64,000 bases of DNA from the NCBI RefSeq assembly GCF_004764705.1, contig NZ_SHLX01000007.1:246763-310762 (forward strand). Direction: 5' to 3'. Numbering within the stretch: the first letter of the stretch is position 1; the number at the start of each line of letters is the position of its first letter. Shown here in pieces: positions 35,366 through 44,239 of the stretch. This stretch comes from Paenibacillus cymbidii. GTDB taxonomy: Bacteria > Bacillota > Bacilli > Paenibacillales > NBRC-103111. A model generated the notes under the pieces. It saw only the letters and a program-made list of their open reading frames with translations. It made no database searches and was not told the DNA's origin. The translations under genes and the position numbers were made by a program.

Positions 35366-36061
35366 ATGAAACAAGAAAAAGCATCCGTATTATTGCACCA
35401 GGCACCTTTATTCCACGATTTGAATGCACAGGAGCTGGAACGTGTCGAGGAAATCACCATCCCCCGTATTGTTTCCAAAAAGGCGATCATTTTTACGGAA
35501 GGCAGCGAAAAAGAAACGGTCTACTTCATCCTGGACGGATTAGTCAAAACGTACAAAACGGATGAAAACGGACACGAGCAAATCGTTTCCTTTCTGAAGA
35601 CCGGCGATATGTTCCCGCATACGGGGTTCTTCAATCAACATCCTTATCCGGCAACGGCCGAAGCGATAGTCGATACGAACCTTCTGGCCATTCCCGTCCG
35701 ATTGTTCGAACGATTGATGATAAACACCCCAACGATCGCGATCAAGATGCTGCGCGTCATGGGGGACAAAATCCGGGAGCTGCAGGAAAAACTTCAAGTT
35801 CTGTCCGGGCAAGACGTCAAACATCGGGTACTGTCTTTCCTGCTGCAGCTTGCCGAACAACACGGACATATGAACGGGAACAAAATTACCATTAACCTGC
35901 CGATGACCCATCAGGAATTTGCCAATGCCGTCGGTACGACACGAGAGACAATCAATCGGCTGCTGAATCAACTGGGCAAGGAAGCGCTGCTTGAAGTCGA
36001 TCGGAACCGAATTGTCATCATCGACCTCGATGCGTTGAAGCAACAACGGGAGCTGAAGTAG
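35366..36061 (+). CDS. Crp/Fnr-family transcriptional regulator
   Basis: A 231-residue regulator with an ATG behind GAAAGGAGG. The N-terminal cupin-like nucleotide-binding fold (IFTEGSEKETVYFILDGLVKTYKTDENGHEQIVSFLKTGDMF) leads through a dimerisation helix to a winged helix-turn-helix at 170-225 (MTHQEFANAVGTTRETINRLLNQLGKE). The E-x-x-T-R-x(4)-L pattern of the recognition helix suits a TGTGA-type half site. No Cys cluster for an iron-sulfur centre is visible. It converges with the ric-hemerythrin operon, whose promoter carries an Fnr-like site, so control of that operon is likely. Confidence 0.9.
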   Translation: MKQEKASVLLHQAPLFHDLNAQELERVEEITIPRIVSKKAIIFTEGSEKETVYFILDGLVKTYKTDENGHEQIVSFLKTGDMFPHTGFFNQHPYPATAEAIVDTNLLAIPVRLFERLMINTPTIAIKMLRVMGDKIRELQEKLQVLSGQDVKHRVLSFLLQLAEQHGHMNGNKITINLPMTHQEFANAVGTTRETINRLLNQLGKEALLEVDRNRIVIIDLDALKQQRELK

Positions 36062-36119
36062 TCATATAAGGATTGGAGAGCCCGGGCGCCATGCAGCTTT
36101 GGGGCTCTCGTGGCGCATC

Positions 36120-36674
36120 CTATTGCTCCTGTACGATGCTGTCCAGTTGTTCTTTATCTTCGGGGGACAAGATATTTTCAGCCATTGGAAACAGCACCTG
36201 TTCCTCTTTGTTGAAATGCTGGGTCAGAATCGAGTAGGCCTGAACGGCGTACCCGGCAATCGTTGCCGCATCTTCATTTTCGCTTCCCGACTCGCGCTCG
36301 CCGGCGGCATCCAGGAACCGCTGCAAATTTTGTTCGGCCTGCTCATGTTCGTATGTCATGACGGCAATCGGACCAACAACGCTTCCGATATATTTGGCCA
36401 TCAGCGGGAATAATCCGTCGTCTTCTTTGCGGGAATGTTTTTTCAATTGTTCGGTAAATTCGGCGACTTGACCATACAATGCGGCAAAACTATCGTTGCG
36501 TGCCGTTCCCGGATCTGACAGGAAGGTTTCGGCCGTCGCATGAAAAGCGTTCATGGCGATTCGCAAAGGGATATGCTCCTGCTTCAACTGCTGCAACGGT
36601 GGGCAAAGCTGGAAATCCGGCCTGCTTTGTTCGCCGCCGTGCATTCCGCTGCAACCGAACGTCGTTGTATTCAT
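36120..36674 (-). CDS. Hemerythrin HHE-domain protein
   Basis: A 184-residue four-helix-bundle protein. Metal-ligand motifs visible are EHIPLR near residue 35, HSRKEDDGLFP, YEHEQAE and HFNKEEQVLFPMAE, matching a di-iron hemerythrin site. The ATG at 36672-36674 is chosen over the TTG two codons earlier because AGGAGGAG lies right against the TTG. It begins 15 bases after the ric stop codon, so the two are one operon. It probably binds O2 or NO, or stores iron during nitrosative or oxidative stress. A Cys near the N-terminus is not part of the di-iron site. Confidence 0.88.
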   Translation of the reverse strand: MNTTTFGCSGMHGGEQSRPDFQLCPPLQQLKQEHIPLRIAMNAFHATAETFLSDPGTARNDSFAALYGQVAEFTEQLKKHSRKEDDGLFPLMAKYIGSVVGPIAVMTYEHEQAEQNLQRFLDAAGERESGSENEDAATIAGYAVQAYSILTQHFNKEEQVLFPMAENILSPEDKEQLDSIVQEQ

Positions 36675-36689
36675 ATCCAATCTCCTCCT

Positions 36690-37403
36690 TTATACGACCT
36701 GTTCTTCGATCCGCGGGAACAAAATGTTGTTCTCCAAATGAATGTGCTGAAAAAGATCCGACTCCAGTTCGCCCAATTTATGAAAGGTGATCATGTACGT
36801 GCGGCATGCATCCGACGGCAAAGCGTACTCGTTCGTGATCGCTCTCATCTCCTTCAGGCAGTCTCCGACCGAACTATGATCCGTCTCCAGTTCATGCAAC
36901 CCCATTACGGCCTGTTCATGCAGCTCGGTCGTCGGATGGAGCGCATATTGTTTCAGCAAAGGAAAGAGCACCTCTTCCTCTGTCACCAGGTGCTGCTCCA
37001 ATTCCGACTTCATTTGGTGGAACAGGTGGTATAGATCGGCAAGCTCGCTGTGGGCGTCACCGTGAACGCGAGCAATTTTCGTAACGAATTCGCTCAGCAA
37101 CGGCAGCTCTTTGCGCAGAAAACGATGATGTTGATCGACGACATGGTCGATTAAATCGGCGGTCGGCTCGGCTCGCCAATCCGTTCCACGATTTTCATTC
37201 TTGTTCTGCATTTCGGCATAGCTTTCGTTCAAACGGTGCAAAATCTCGCGCTCATTCAAGTTTTTTTGACGAATGACTTCCAGCAGGCTGCGGTCTCCTC
37301 CACAGCAGAAATCGATCCGGACTTCCTTGAACAAATTGCTGGCTCCCGGAAAATCCGAAACAATGGCACCAACCTTTTCTTCACCGCTAAAATGCTGCTT
37401 CAT
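36690..37403 (-). CDS. ric: Iron-sulfur cluster repair di-iron protein (RIC/ScdA/YtfE)
   Basis: A 237-residue protein. The N-terminal ScdA_N domain carries FPGASNLFKEVRIDFCCGGDRSL with the paired Cys. The C-terminal hemerythrin-like bundle has the ligand motifs HHRFLRKELP, HGDAHSELADL, HLVTEEEVLFP, ETDHSSVGD and HIHLENNILFPRIEE. RIC proteins repair iron-sulfur centres damaged by NO or oxidants. GGGAG lies 11 bases upstream of the ATG. It is the first gene of the operon with the hemerythrin protein; the promoter just upstream shows an Fnr-like site at an activating distance. Confidence 0.93.
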   Translation of the reverse strand: MKQHFSGEEKVGAIVSDFPGASNLFKEVRIDFCCGGDRSLLEVIRQKNLNEREILHRLNESYAEMQNKNENRGTDWRAEPTADLIDHVVDQHHRFLRKELPLLSEFVTKIARVHGDAHSELADLYHLFHQMKSELEQHLVTEEEVLFPLLKQYALHPTTELHEQAVMGLHELETDHSSVGDCLKEMRAITNEYALPSDACRTYMITFHKLGELESDLFQHIHLENNILFPRIEEQVV

Positions 37404-37439
37404 TTCGGCTTCATCTCCCTAACATGTCATTTCTCCTCC

Positions 37440-37482
37440 AGTATAGGTCCGATGTCGCCTTCTCACTGTGACGCAGCACACA
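37440..37482 (-). promoter_or_regulatory. Fnr/Crp-type site and promoter of the ric-hemerythrin operon
   Basis: On the minus strand TGTGTGCTGCGTCACA (37467-37482) matches TGTGA-N6-TCACA with one mismatch. A -10 box TATACT follows at 37440-37445, with no good -35. The expected start of transcription near 37433 puts the site centre about 41.5 bases upstream, the classic class II activation distance. The site could also influence the divergent germination operon. Confidence 0.65.
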
Positions 37483-37565
37483 CTTGGCACTACTGTCCTG
37501 CATACAATTTCTCCTCCTGGGAAATGCTGTTGTCATATGTGATCCCTGACGGAGATGAGATCATC

Positions 37566-39131
37566 ATGCGCAAATGGTCTTCCAGCAAACGATTTTTGCC
37601 TGCTTCCCCCTCTTCTCCGGCGGAAGCGTCCGATACGAAGGGAACGGGCATTTCCTCTTGTCTGGAAGACAATTTGCGGATGTTGACACAGGCGTTCGAC
37701 TTTTGCTCAGACTTGACCATTCATCGCTGGCACTACGGACCGGAGCCGGAGCAAGCGGCGTTCACCGTTTATTTACATACGCTGACCAAGTCCGTTCCAC
37801 CCGACTACCTGAAAGAAACGTGGCAGCATCTGATGGCGCAGGAACTCGGACCGATGGGAATCATTACGCTCGAAATGCTGAAGCAATGTTTTGCCGGCAG
37901 CCCCGGCGTCGCTTCTCCTCACGCTGAACTGCTGGACGATATCGGCCAAGCGATTGACAGGGTACTGGACGGGAAAATGCTCCTCTTTTTCAACGGCTGG
38001 CAGCAGGCTGTCGCTTATATGGCCCTGGAGGTCGAGCATCGGCAAGCTTCCGAACCGATCACAGAGCCTACGGTGCAAGGTCCGCACGTAAGTTTTATCG
38101 AAGTGCTGGAAAGCAATATCGGGGTTATTCGCAGTTTGCTCAAATCGCCGCGGTTGAAGGTGGAATGTTTCGAAGCCGGCGCGGAAAGCAGGCGGATGGT
38201 TTCCTATAGTTACCTGGAAGGCGCGGTGAAGCCGGAAATTGTGCAAGCGTTCAAGCAGCGTATGAGCGGGATCGGCACGGAAGAAATTTTGGAGGTTTCG
38301 TATCTGGAAGAGTGGGTCAGCGACAACAGGTTTTCTCCTTTCCCGCAAGTAAGGTATACCGAACGCCCAGATACGGCGGTCGCTGCGCTGCTCGACGGCA
38401 AAATCATCGCCATGGTGAACGGAAGCCCGTCGGTGCTCATCTGCCCCGGCGTGTTTACGGAATTTTTCATGACCAGCGAAGATTTTTATTATCGCACGAT
38501 CTATTCTTCCTTGATTCGGTTGCTGCGATTGGCTGCCTTCGTGATGGCGATCCTGCTGCCCAGCACCTATATCGCACTGTCCACCTTCCATTCCGAACTG
38601 ATTCCGACCGTGCTGCTGCTGGCCATCCTCAATTCGCGGGAAGGCATCCCGTTCCCGGCGGTGCTGGAAGCGCTCATCATGGAGTTTTTTTTCGAACTGC
38701 TGCGGGAAGCGGGCATTCGGCTGCCACGGCCGATCGGATCGGCCGTCAGCATCGTCGGAGCGCTCGTCATCGGCCAGGCGGCGATTCAATCGCAGATCGC
38801 TTCGCCTGTTATGGTCATTGTCGTTGCGTTGACAGGCATCGCCTCTTTCGCCCTTCCCCAATACAATATGGCGATTGCGATCCGGATACTGCGTTTCCCG
38901 CTTATGTTTCTGGCCGCCACCTTCGGAGGGCTCGGCATTATGGCCGGCTTTATTCTGATTTACTTGCACCTGTGCACGCTGCGTTCGTTAGGCCAGCCCT
39001 ACCTGACTTCGCTCTCGCCGTTCGATATGCAGAAGCTGCGCGATGCGCTTATCGTGCTGCCCCGTCGTTTGCTTGCGCGCTCGCCTCGGGATCGGCACAC
39101 GGAAAACGCGGAGAGGAAGAAAGCGCCATGA
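37566..39131 (+). CDS. Spore germination protein, GerA family A subunit
   Basis: About 521 residues from the ATG at 37566 (GGAGATGAG upstream; the frame is open further up without a better start). The N-terminal hydrophilic part of about 250 residues includes DGKMLLFFNGWQQAV. It is followed by the GerA core (TSEDFYYRTIYSSLIRLLRLAAFVMAILLPSTYIA, then EALIMEFFFELLREAGIRLPRPIG) and five to six membrane segments. The A subunit works in the inner spore membrane with GerB and GerC to sense nutrients. The C-subunit gene overlaps by four bases (ATGA). Expression in the forespore under sigma-G is expected of the family; only a weak CATACAA box is seen near 37500. Confidence 0.92.
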   Translation: MRKWSSSKRFLPASPSSPAEASDTKGTGISSCLEDNLRMLTQAFDFCSDLTIHRWHYGPEPEQAAFTVYLHTLTKSVPPDYLKETWQHLMAQELGPMGIITLEMLKQCFAGSPGVASPHAELLDDIGQAIDRVLDGKMLLFFNGWQQAVAYMALEVEHRQASEPITEPTVQGPHVSFIEVLESNIGVIRSLLKSPRLKVECFEAGAESRRMVSYSYLEGAVKPEIVQAFKQRMSGIGTEEILEVSYLEEWVSDNRFSPFPQVRYTERPDTAVAALLDGKIIAMVNGSPSVLICPGVFTEFFMTSEDFYYRTIYSSLIRLLRLAAFVMAILLPSTYIALSTFHSELIPTVLLLAILNSREGIPFPAVLEALIMEFFFELLREAGIRLPRPIGSAVSIVGALVIGQAAIQSQIASPVMVIVVALTGIASFALPQYNMAIAIRILRFPLMFLAATFGGLGIMAGFILIYLHLCTLRSLGQPYLTSLSPFDMQKLRDALIVLPRRLLARSPRDRHTENAERKKAP

Positions 39132-40300
39132 AGCCGCCGGTTTCCGCGCTCGCCGTTGCGCTTGTGTTCACTCTCCTTGCCGGCTGCTGGGACAACAGCG
39201 AACTCGACGAGTACGGTTACGTGCAGGCGGTGGCGATCGACCGAAGAACCGACGGTCTCATCCAGGTGACGACCCATTTCTACAACCCTGCCAATAAGAA
39301 CAACCAGGTCGGCGGAAACACGGAACCCGTGCAAAAAGGCATCAATATTGCGACGAGCGGCGAAACCATCATGGAAGCGATCCGGGATATTCCAACCGCG
39401 CTGGGACGCAAGGCCAAGTGGGACCATATGCGCGTCATCCTGCTGGGAGAAGAGCTGGCCCGTACCGAAAATGTTCGCGAGGTGCTCGATTTTTTCTCGC
39501 GGGACCATGAGCCGCGCGGCACGGTACTGCCGCTGATTGCCGAGCAGGCGGCCGGCCCTTTCCTGGACGTCCGGCCTTTCGTCGAACAAACGATCGGCCA
39601 GCAGTATAAAAAGATGGAAAACAACGGCGCCCGTTATTCCGCCGATTCGTCCGACATTCCGCTGTACGATTTTGCCATCAAGCTGAAAGGGCCGTCCAAA
39701 ACCGCCGAGCTTCCCTATTTGCATCGAGGCGTCGCGCCGCAAGAAGCGACTGTCTCCGGCGTGGCGATCATCCGGAACGGCAAATTGGCCGATATTCTGG
39801 ACGAAAGCGATACGGAAGCGTTCCTGATGCTGACGGGCCGCTATACCAGCGGCGTCATCGAGTTCCCTTGCCTGGAGAACGGCAAGGAACACACGAACGC
39901 CAAGGAATCGTTCGAAGTCGTCACGCTGAACGGCAGTACGGTTCCGACGGTAGCAGGCGACAAGATATCGGTTCGCGTCAAGATTCGGATCGAGGGCACA
40001 GTTGGCGAGCTGCGCTGCTCTCATTTGAAGACGAAGGACGATGTAGCCCGATTCGAGCGGATGATCGACGATACGGTGGAACGTCAGCTGCGGCAAACGA
40101 TTGAGCGGTTCAAGCGCAATGAGCTGGATGCGATCGGCATCGCAAGCCGAATATACCGCATGCATCCGAAGCTTTGGAAACGCCTCGAGCCCGAATGGAA
40201 GCAACGATTCGCTCAAATCGATTTCCAGGTTGGCGTCACGACCCGCGTCCTGAGCACCAGCATGAATGTGGGAACGCCGTTCGGAACGAAGGAGAAATAA
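39128..40300 (+). CDS. Spore germination lipoprotein, Ger(x)C family
   Basis: A 390-residue lipoprotein with the lipobox LLAGCWDN; the WD after the Cys is typical of GerAC proteins. The core motifs ELDEYGYVQAVAID, HMRVILLGEELA and FFSRDHEPRG (the usual DxxxR region) are all present. It is tethered to the outer face of the inner spore membrane and completes the receptor. The ATG overlaps the stop of the A-subunit gene. Full length for the family. Confidence 0.93.
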   Translation: MKPPVSALAVALVFTLLAGCWDNSELDEYGYVQAVAIDRRTDGLIQVTTHFYNPANKNNQVGGNTEPVQKGINIATSGETIMEAIRDIPTALGRKAKWDHMRVILLGEELARTENVREVLDFFSRDHEPRGTVLPLIAEQAAGPFLDVRPFVEQTIGQQYKKMENNGARYSADSSDIPLYDFAIKLKGPSKTAELPYLHRGVAPQEATVSGVAIIRNGKLADILDESDTEAFLMLTGRYTSGVIEFPCLENGKEHTNAKESFEVVTLNGSTVPTVAGDKISVRVKIRIEGTVGELRCSHLKTKDDVARFERMIDDTVERQLRQTIERFKRNELDAIGIASRIYRMHPKLWKRLEPEWKQRFAQIDFQVGVTTRVLSTSMNVGTPFGTKEK

Positions 40301-40302
40301 TC

Positions 40303-40545
40303 GTGTACGGAAAACTGGTTCTCTTCCTGCTGCTGGCCGCTGCCATGCTGATCCATGACATTCCGAAGCTGAAACGGATTCGCTCCCGCGAACGGGCGAT
40401 TTATTGGGCCATGCTGGCGCCGCTTGTATACCTTGGCGTTCTCTTCGTATGGAGCAAGTCGTGGCCCAACCTGGACACGCTGTTCAATCTGTTCCTGCCC
40501 CCGGCCCGGCTGATCGTACACTGGCTCGACCCGGCAAGCAGCTGA
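40303..40545 (+). CDS. Small membrane protein within the germination operon
   Basis: An 80-residue protein with a GTG start behind AAGGAGAAATAATC, right after the GerC stop. It has two hydrophobic segments (LVLFLLLAAAMLIHDI and AIYWAMLAPLVYLGVLFVW) joined by a short basic loop. Small two-helix proteins of this type (GerD-unlike, D-subunit-like) occur in some Bacillales germination operons and can modulate the receptor. I do not recognise a named family. Confidence 0.75.
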   Translation: MYGKLVLFLLLAAAMLIHDIPKLKRIRSRERAIYWAMLAPLVYLGVLFVWSKSWPNLDTLFNLFLPPARLIVHWLDPASS

Positions 40546-40563
40546 ATCGTTGGGAGGGAAATC

Positions 40564-41673
40564 ATGACCAGTCAAGACCGCATCAGCTCCGCTCAAATGA
40601 CTTTGCTGTTTCTGTTCTTCATGACCGGCTCTTCGATCGTCATCGTCCCTGCCCCGCTCACGAACATTGCCGGCAACGGGGCCTGGATCTCGCTCTTGAT
40701 GGCCATGGCTGGAGGCATTCCCTTGCTGGCGGGCATTCTGTATATCCACAACCGATTCCCGAACCTTTCGTTAATCGAGCAAAGCCGCCTGCTGCTGGGC
40801 AACGCCTTGACCGCTGCGCTGTTCATCCCGTTCCTTTGCGTTATGTTCTGGAATGTGGCGGGAATCGTCATCGAGATCGGCCTGTTCTTCAAAAGCACGA
40901 TGCTGAAGGAAACGCCGACTTATGCGGTCAATACGCTGCTGTTCCTGACGATCGCGCTGACGGTGATGGCGGGCATCGAAGTCATGGCCCGGATGGCGGT
41001 TGTGCTGCTGGGGTTGATGTTCGGCTTCATCGTGCTGATCTGGATCCTGGTCGGACCGCTCTATCACCCCGAATATTTGCTTCCCGTCCTGCCGGAAGGG
41101 ATCGGACCGGTGCTGCATGCCGCTTATGTCGTCTACGGGTTCCCTTTCTCCGAGCTGACGGTGTTCGCCGTCATCCTGCACCTGGTGCGCCGCCAGGACA
41201 ACAACGGGCTCGGGAAACGGCTGTATGCCGCGCTTGCGCTCAATGCCGCGATGCTGATCGCTTCGGTCGTCAGCAGCGTCATGGTGCTCGGCCCGCTGTC
41301 CGGCGACCTGAAATATTCGTTGTACCAGTTGGCCAGGCTGATCTTCATTCAGGAGATTATCGAGCGAATCGAGTCGGTGATCGGCTTTTCGCTTATTATC
41401 GGCTTTTATTTCAAAGCATCCATCCTGCTGATGATTTTGCTGCAAACGTTGAAAGGGCTGCTGCGGCTGGAAAACGAACGGCTAATCGTGTTTCCCGCTG
41501 CCTTTGCTTGCCTGCTGCTGTCTCTGACCACCTACACAAAGGAAGCGGAAATGGAGGAAATCGTCAATATTACGTGGCCGCTGCTTAACACACTGGCGTA
41601 CAGTTTGCCGCTGCTGGTCATTTTCGCCGCCGCGCTGATTCGCCGCAGGATCAGGTCGTCCGGCGCGTCCTGA
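40564..41673 (+). CDS. Spore germination permease, GerB family
   Basis: A 369-residue protein with ten hydrophobic segments in the amino-acid/polyamine/organocation fold (start DRISSAQMTLLFLFFMTGSSIVIVPAP, later FPFSELTVFAVI and FSLIIGFYFKASILLMI). GGGAGGG precedes the ATG. It is the presumed ligand-binding B subunit of the germinant receptor. The order A-C-small-B is a variant of the standard A-B-C order. The ligand is not predictable. Confidence 0.93.
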   Translation: MTSQDRISSAQMTLLFLFFMTGSSIVIVPAPLTNIAGNGAWISLLMAMAGGIPLLAGILYIHNRFPNLSLIEQSRLLLGNALTAALFIPFLCVMFWNVAGIVIEIGLFFKSTMLKETPTYAVNTLLFLTIALTVMAGIEVMARMAVVLLGLMFGFIVLIWILVGPLYHPEYLLPVLPEGIGPVLHAAYVVYGFPFSELTVFAVILHLVRRQDNNGLGKRLYAALALNAAMLIASVVSSVMVLGPLSGDLKYSLYQLARLIFIQEIIERIESVIGFSLIIGFYFKASILLMILLQTLKGLLRLENERLIVFPAAFACLLLSLTTYTKEAEMEEIVNITWPLLNTLAYSLPLLVIFAAALIRRRIRSSGAS

Positions 41674-41691
41674 TGCGGGTCGCGATAACAA

Positions 41692-42129
41692 TCAAAGCAG
41701 CTTGCGCACTCGTTCATCCCGCAGCCATAATGCCGCCCAGCACAAGACCGCCAGATACACCGGGAACAAAATCGACGCAATCAGCGGAGCGTCTACACGC
41801 ACTTGCGCCGCCATCGCACCGCCCCAAAACCCGGTCAGCAGCAGTGCGCCAACGATCGAAGTGCGGGGGATCGCGTATAAGACAGTCGCCAGCAGTCCCA
41901 AGATCCCCATGACGAGCATATGTTTCTGCGAATAGCCTAGGGCGAGCGTGCTGTCTACGACCGGCGCCAAGGCGGCGAGTTTCCCGATTCCGTCGAACAG
42001 CATGAACAAGATGACAAGCGCACTCATGATCCGGGCCATCCACAGACGGGCTCCGGCCCCTCTCCTTTTTGCAATGCCCTTCGCTTCCCCCGCTGTACTC
42101 GTCTCCATTTCCAATCCTGCTTTCATCAT
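41692..42129 (-). CDS. DoxX-like membrane protein
   Basis: A 145-residue protein with four membrane segments (ARIMSALVILFMLFDGIGKL, HMLVMGILGLLATVLYAI, SIVGALLLTGFWGGAMAA, ILFPVYLAVLCWAALWL). The FDGIGKL and LGYSQKHMLVMG motifs are as in DoxX-like family proteins. The long frame reaches 42210, but GGGAGGATG precedes the ATG pair at 42124-42129, so the shorter start is taken. Function in the family is uncertain (some act in thiosulfate or redox metabolism). It converges with the germination operon. Confidence 0.8.
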   Translation of the reverse strand: MMKAGLEMETSTAGEAKGIAKRRGAGARLWMARIMSALVILFMLFDGIGKLAALAPVVDSTLALGYSQKHMLVMGILGLLATVLYAIPRTSIVGALLLTGFWGGAMAAQVRVDAPLIASILFPVYLAVLCWAALWLRDERVRKLL

Positions 42130-42250
42130 TTCGTTCATCCTCCCGATTCGTTTTTTCATGAATGTTTCGCTTTCATTTAGACAACGAACGGGCAACGGGA
42201 AATTCGACATGGAAATTTTCCGATTTCAAAAAAATAAGCCCTGTTTGATT

Positions 42251-42373
42251 GGCTATTTCGCACAAAAAGGGGGCAACAGCAAAATAGCCAGTGATTTCAC
42301 TGGCTATTTCGTAGAAATGATCGATTTGGAGGCTGATTGAGCCGAATAGCCAGTGTTTTCGCTGGCTATTTTC
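42251..42373. repeat. Composite palindromic intergenic repeat, copy 1
   Basis: It contains a perfect 28-base inverted repeat at 42282-42309 (arms AAATAGCCAGTGA and TCACTGGCTATTT). A second, imperfect hairpin follows at 42345-42370 (AATAGCCAG / CTGGCTATT), its centre 62 bases later. A half arm GGCTATTTC starts at 42251. The 28-mer is identical to one at 63763-63790, where the second hairpin is also 62 bases away. No gene is present between 42210 and 42434. A separate small hairpin, AGGCCAT/ATGGCCT, lies near 42402-42420. Confidence 0.88.
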
Positions 42374-42433
42374 GACGAAGCGGGTGAAAAGGGACGAATA
42401 GGCCATTTTTTATGGCCTAATTTGAGAGGCGGT

Positions 42434-43126
42434 TCACTTCTCCCGCGCCCGCAAATCAGCTAGCGGCTGCGCACGGTCGCGCCATTGGTCCGGAACGAGA
42501 GCTACCGTATCGGCATAAACGGCCGTCAAATGACGCGACAAACCTTCGGCCCGGTCTTCGATCAGCACTTCGCGAATTTCCGACGGCGTCCGCGGCACCA
42601 ACCGGTCGACCGTCCGTCCGAATTCGCGCAGCGGCAAAAACATCGCCGGACTTTTGCGGTACGTGCAAGCAGCGGCGTACCGCGGCGCGCTGCCCGAATC
42701 GTATTTGCTCAGCTTCGCCGCTTCATAATGCTCCCGCAACAACGACACGGTATCGAACTGCAGCACGGCAAACGACGTCTGCGGTTCCCTTCGGGTATAC
42801 GTGTCGAGCATGTGCCGGCAGTCGCTCCACGTAGGCCAAAAAAACACGTGCCTGTCCAGGCACGCGCGAAATTGCGCTTGCGTCACGCCGTCCGCCAGCA
42901 TCCGGTCTGGGATGCGCAGATGCGCATTGATCGTCGCGCCGCGGCCGCCAAGTGGTACTTCCTTGGCGGCCTGCCGCCGCTCGCCCGTCCACGCGGGATC
43001 GATGCTCCGGCTGGACAACAGCGCATCCATGCCGGCGATCGCCGGCAAATTGCCGGCCCGAGTGAAATGATAAAGCGACGAGCGCCGCGGCGATCTCGCT
43101 ATCGAAACAAGAACGGCTTCTTTCAT
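42434..43126 (-). CDS. DUF7002-like hypothetical protein
   Basis: A 230-residue protein that starts with the sequence [15 protein letters not shown] near residue 18. That pattern is shared by several ADP-ribosyltransferase-fold families, including the DUF7002 type. The middle ([15 protein letters not shown] then [14 protein letters not shown] and [15 protein letters not shown]) also fits that group as I remember it. No signal peptide or membrane segment is seen. The ATG overlaps the stop of the AraC-type gene by four bases, so they are translated together. Enzymatic activity is a guess from fold resemblance only. Confidence 0.6.
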   Translation of the reverse strand: MKEAVLVSIARSPRRSSLYHFTRAGNLPAIAGMDALLSSRSIDPAWTGERRQAAKEVPLGGRGATINAHLRIPDRMLADGVTQAQFRACLDRHVFFWPTWSDCRHMLDTYTRREPQTSFAVLQFDTVSLLREHYEAAKLSKYDSGSAPRYAAACTYRKSPAMFLPLREFGRTVDRLVPRTPSEIREVLIEDRAEGLSRHLTAVYADTVALVPDQWRDRAQPLADLRAREK

Positions 43127-44016
43127 CGTGCGGCTTCGCTCTTTCGAACCGGGATCCAGATTTCGCTTTTGTAAGTCGGTGACGACATATCCTTGCTTTC
43201 GTTCCACAGCAGCTCCGGCCCGCCCGTAGACTCGTATCCCGTCGACGGGAACCACTCGGCGTAAATACGCCCCCATACGTTTTGCAACGTTTCCGGAAAA
43301 GGGCCCACCGCGGTGAATACCGCCCAAGTCGATGCCGGGACTTCGAGCCGCGCCATTCCATGTTGGTTAGCCGCCTCGGTCGCCGTCGTCGCGACGCCGA
43401 TATAGTGGTCGAGTTCCCCCTGTTCGTCCATGCGCCCTTCCGAAAAATTGACGGACGCGCTGAGCAGGCCGATCGGTTCGATGTCGGACAACATCTTCAG
43501 CCGCAAAATCGTCTCCATATCCAGGCTGCTCCACATACCGGCAATCGCGGGGTTCACCCCGCTGAATACGAGGGGTACCCGCTTCATGAAGCCAACGATC
43601 GCAAACGGCCCTTTTTCCACCAAACGATAATTCATTTCGCTTCCTCCTTGTACGGTCCATTGAAAGGTCATAGGCGGAAACGCCTTGAGCGGCTGCCCGC
43701 CCGCTCTCGCCCCGGACGGCGTAACGCCGTGAAGCGCGTGAAACGCCCGGGCGAAAGCGTCCGGCGAGTCGTAGCCGCAGGTCAGCGCGATGTCGATAAT
43801 TTTCGCCGGGCTCGTTTGCAGCTCGACGGCTGCAAGCGTCAAACGCCGGCGGCGAATGTACTCCGCCAGCGGCATCCCGGCCAGAAACGAAAACATCCGC
43901 TTGAAATGATACTCCGAGCATAAAGCAAGTCGCGCGGCTTCCTGCAAGTCGATTTCGCCGCCAAGCTGCCGTTCGATATAAGCCATCGCCCGGTTCCAAT
44001 GCTCCAGCGTGTTCAT
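43123..44016 (-). CDS. AraC-family regulator with GyrI-like effector-binding domain
   Basis: A 297-residue regulator, starting at the ATG behind AAAGGGGG (the frame runs to 44034). The N-terminal 100 residues are two helix-turn-helix motifs ([23 protein letters not shown] and [21 protein letters not shown]). The C-terminal part matches the GyrI-like/SOUL effector domain ([63 protein letters not shown]). Such proteins (Rob, BmrR-type) bind hydrophobic or cationic drugs. It is divergent from a drug-type MFS exporter and overlaps the DUF7002-like gene. Confidence 0.9.
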   Translation of the reverse strand: MNTLEHWNRAMAYIERQLGGEIDLQEAARLALCSEYHFKRMFSFLAGMPLAEYIRRRRLTLAAVELQTSPAKIIDIALTCGYDSPDAFARAFHALHGVTPSGARAGGQPLKAFPPMTFQWTVQGGSEMNYRLVEKGPFAIVGFMKRVPLVFSGVNPAIAGMWSSLDMETILRLKMLSDIEPIGLLSASVNFSEGRMDEQGELDHYIGVATTATEAANQHGMARLEVPASTWAVFTAVGPFPETLQNVWGRIYAEWFPSTGYESTGGPELLWNESKDMSSPTYKSEIWIPVRKSEAAR

Positions 44017-44150
44017 TGTCGTTCCCCCTTTCACATGTTCATCGTATCAAAGACAGTCCGCCGCCTCCCGACAATTGCCGCACCGATTATGCAGGCTGGA
44101 GGCACGAAACGGTGCGAAGCCGGGCTCGGACAGCTTGACGAATATTTTCG

Positions 44151-44206
44151 TTGCCTTTTACTCAAATTAGAGTATATAATCGTGATCGGGTATTCAAATT
44201 TGAGTA
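44151..44206 (+). promoter_or_regulatory. Promoter with two palindromic operators for the MFS-PadR operon
   Basis: -35 TTGCCT (44151-44156) and -10 TATAAT (44175-44180) are 18 bases apart. Operator 1, TACTCAAATTAGAGTA (44159-44174), fills the spacer. Operator 2, TATTCAAATTTGAGTA (44191-44206), lies just past the transcription start. The centres are 32 bases apart, about three helical turns. Binding of the downstream-encoded PadR protein is the likeliest explanation. Confidence 0.75.
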
Positions 44207-44239
44207 CATATCCGCAAGCGGATAGAAGGGAGATTGGCA

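Noticed and set aside
37480..37520. Sigma-G promoter for the germination operon
   Set aside because: A CATACAA-like -10 is present, but no -35 match is found at the right distance.
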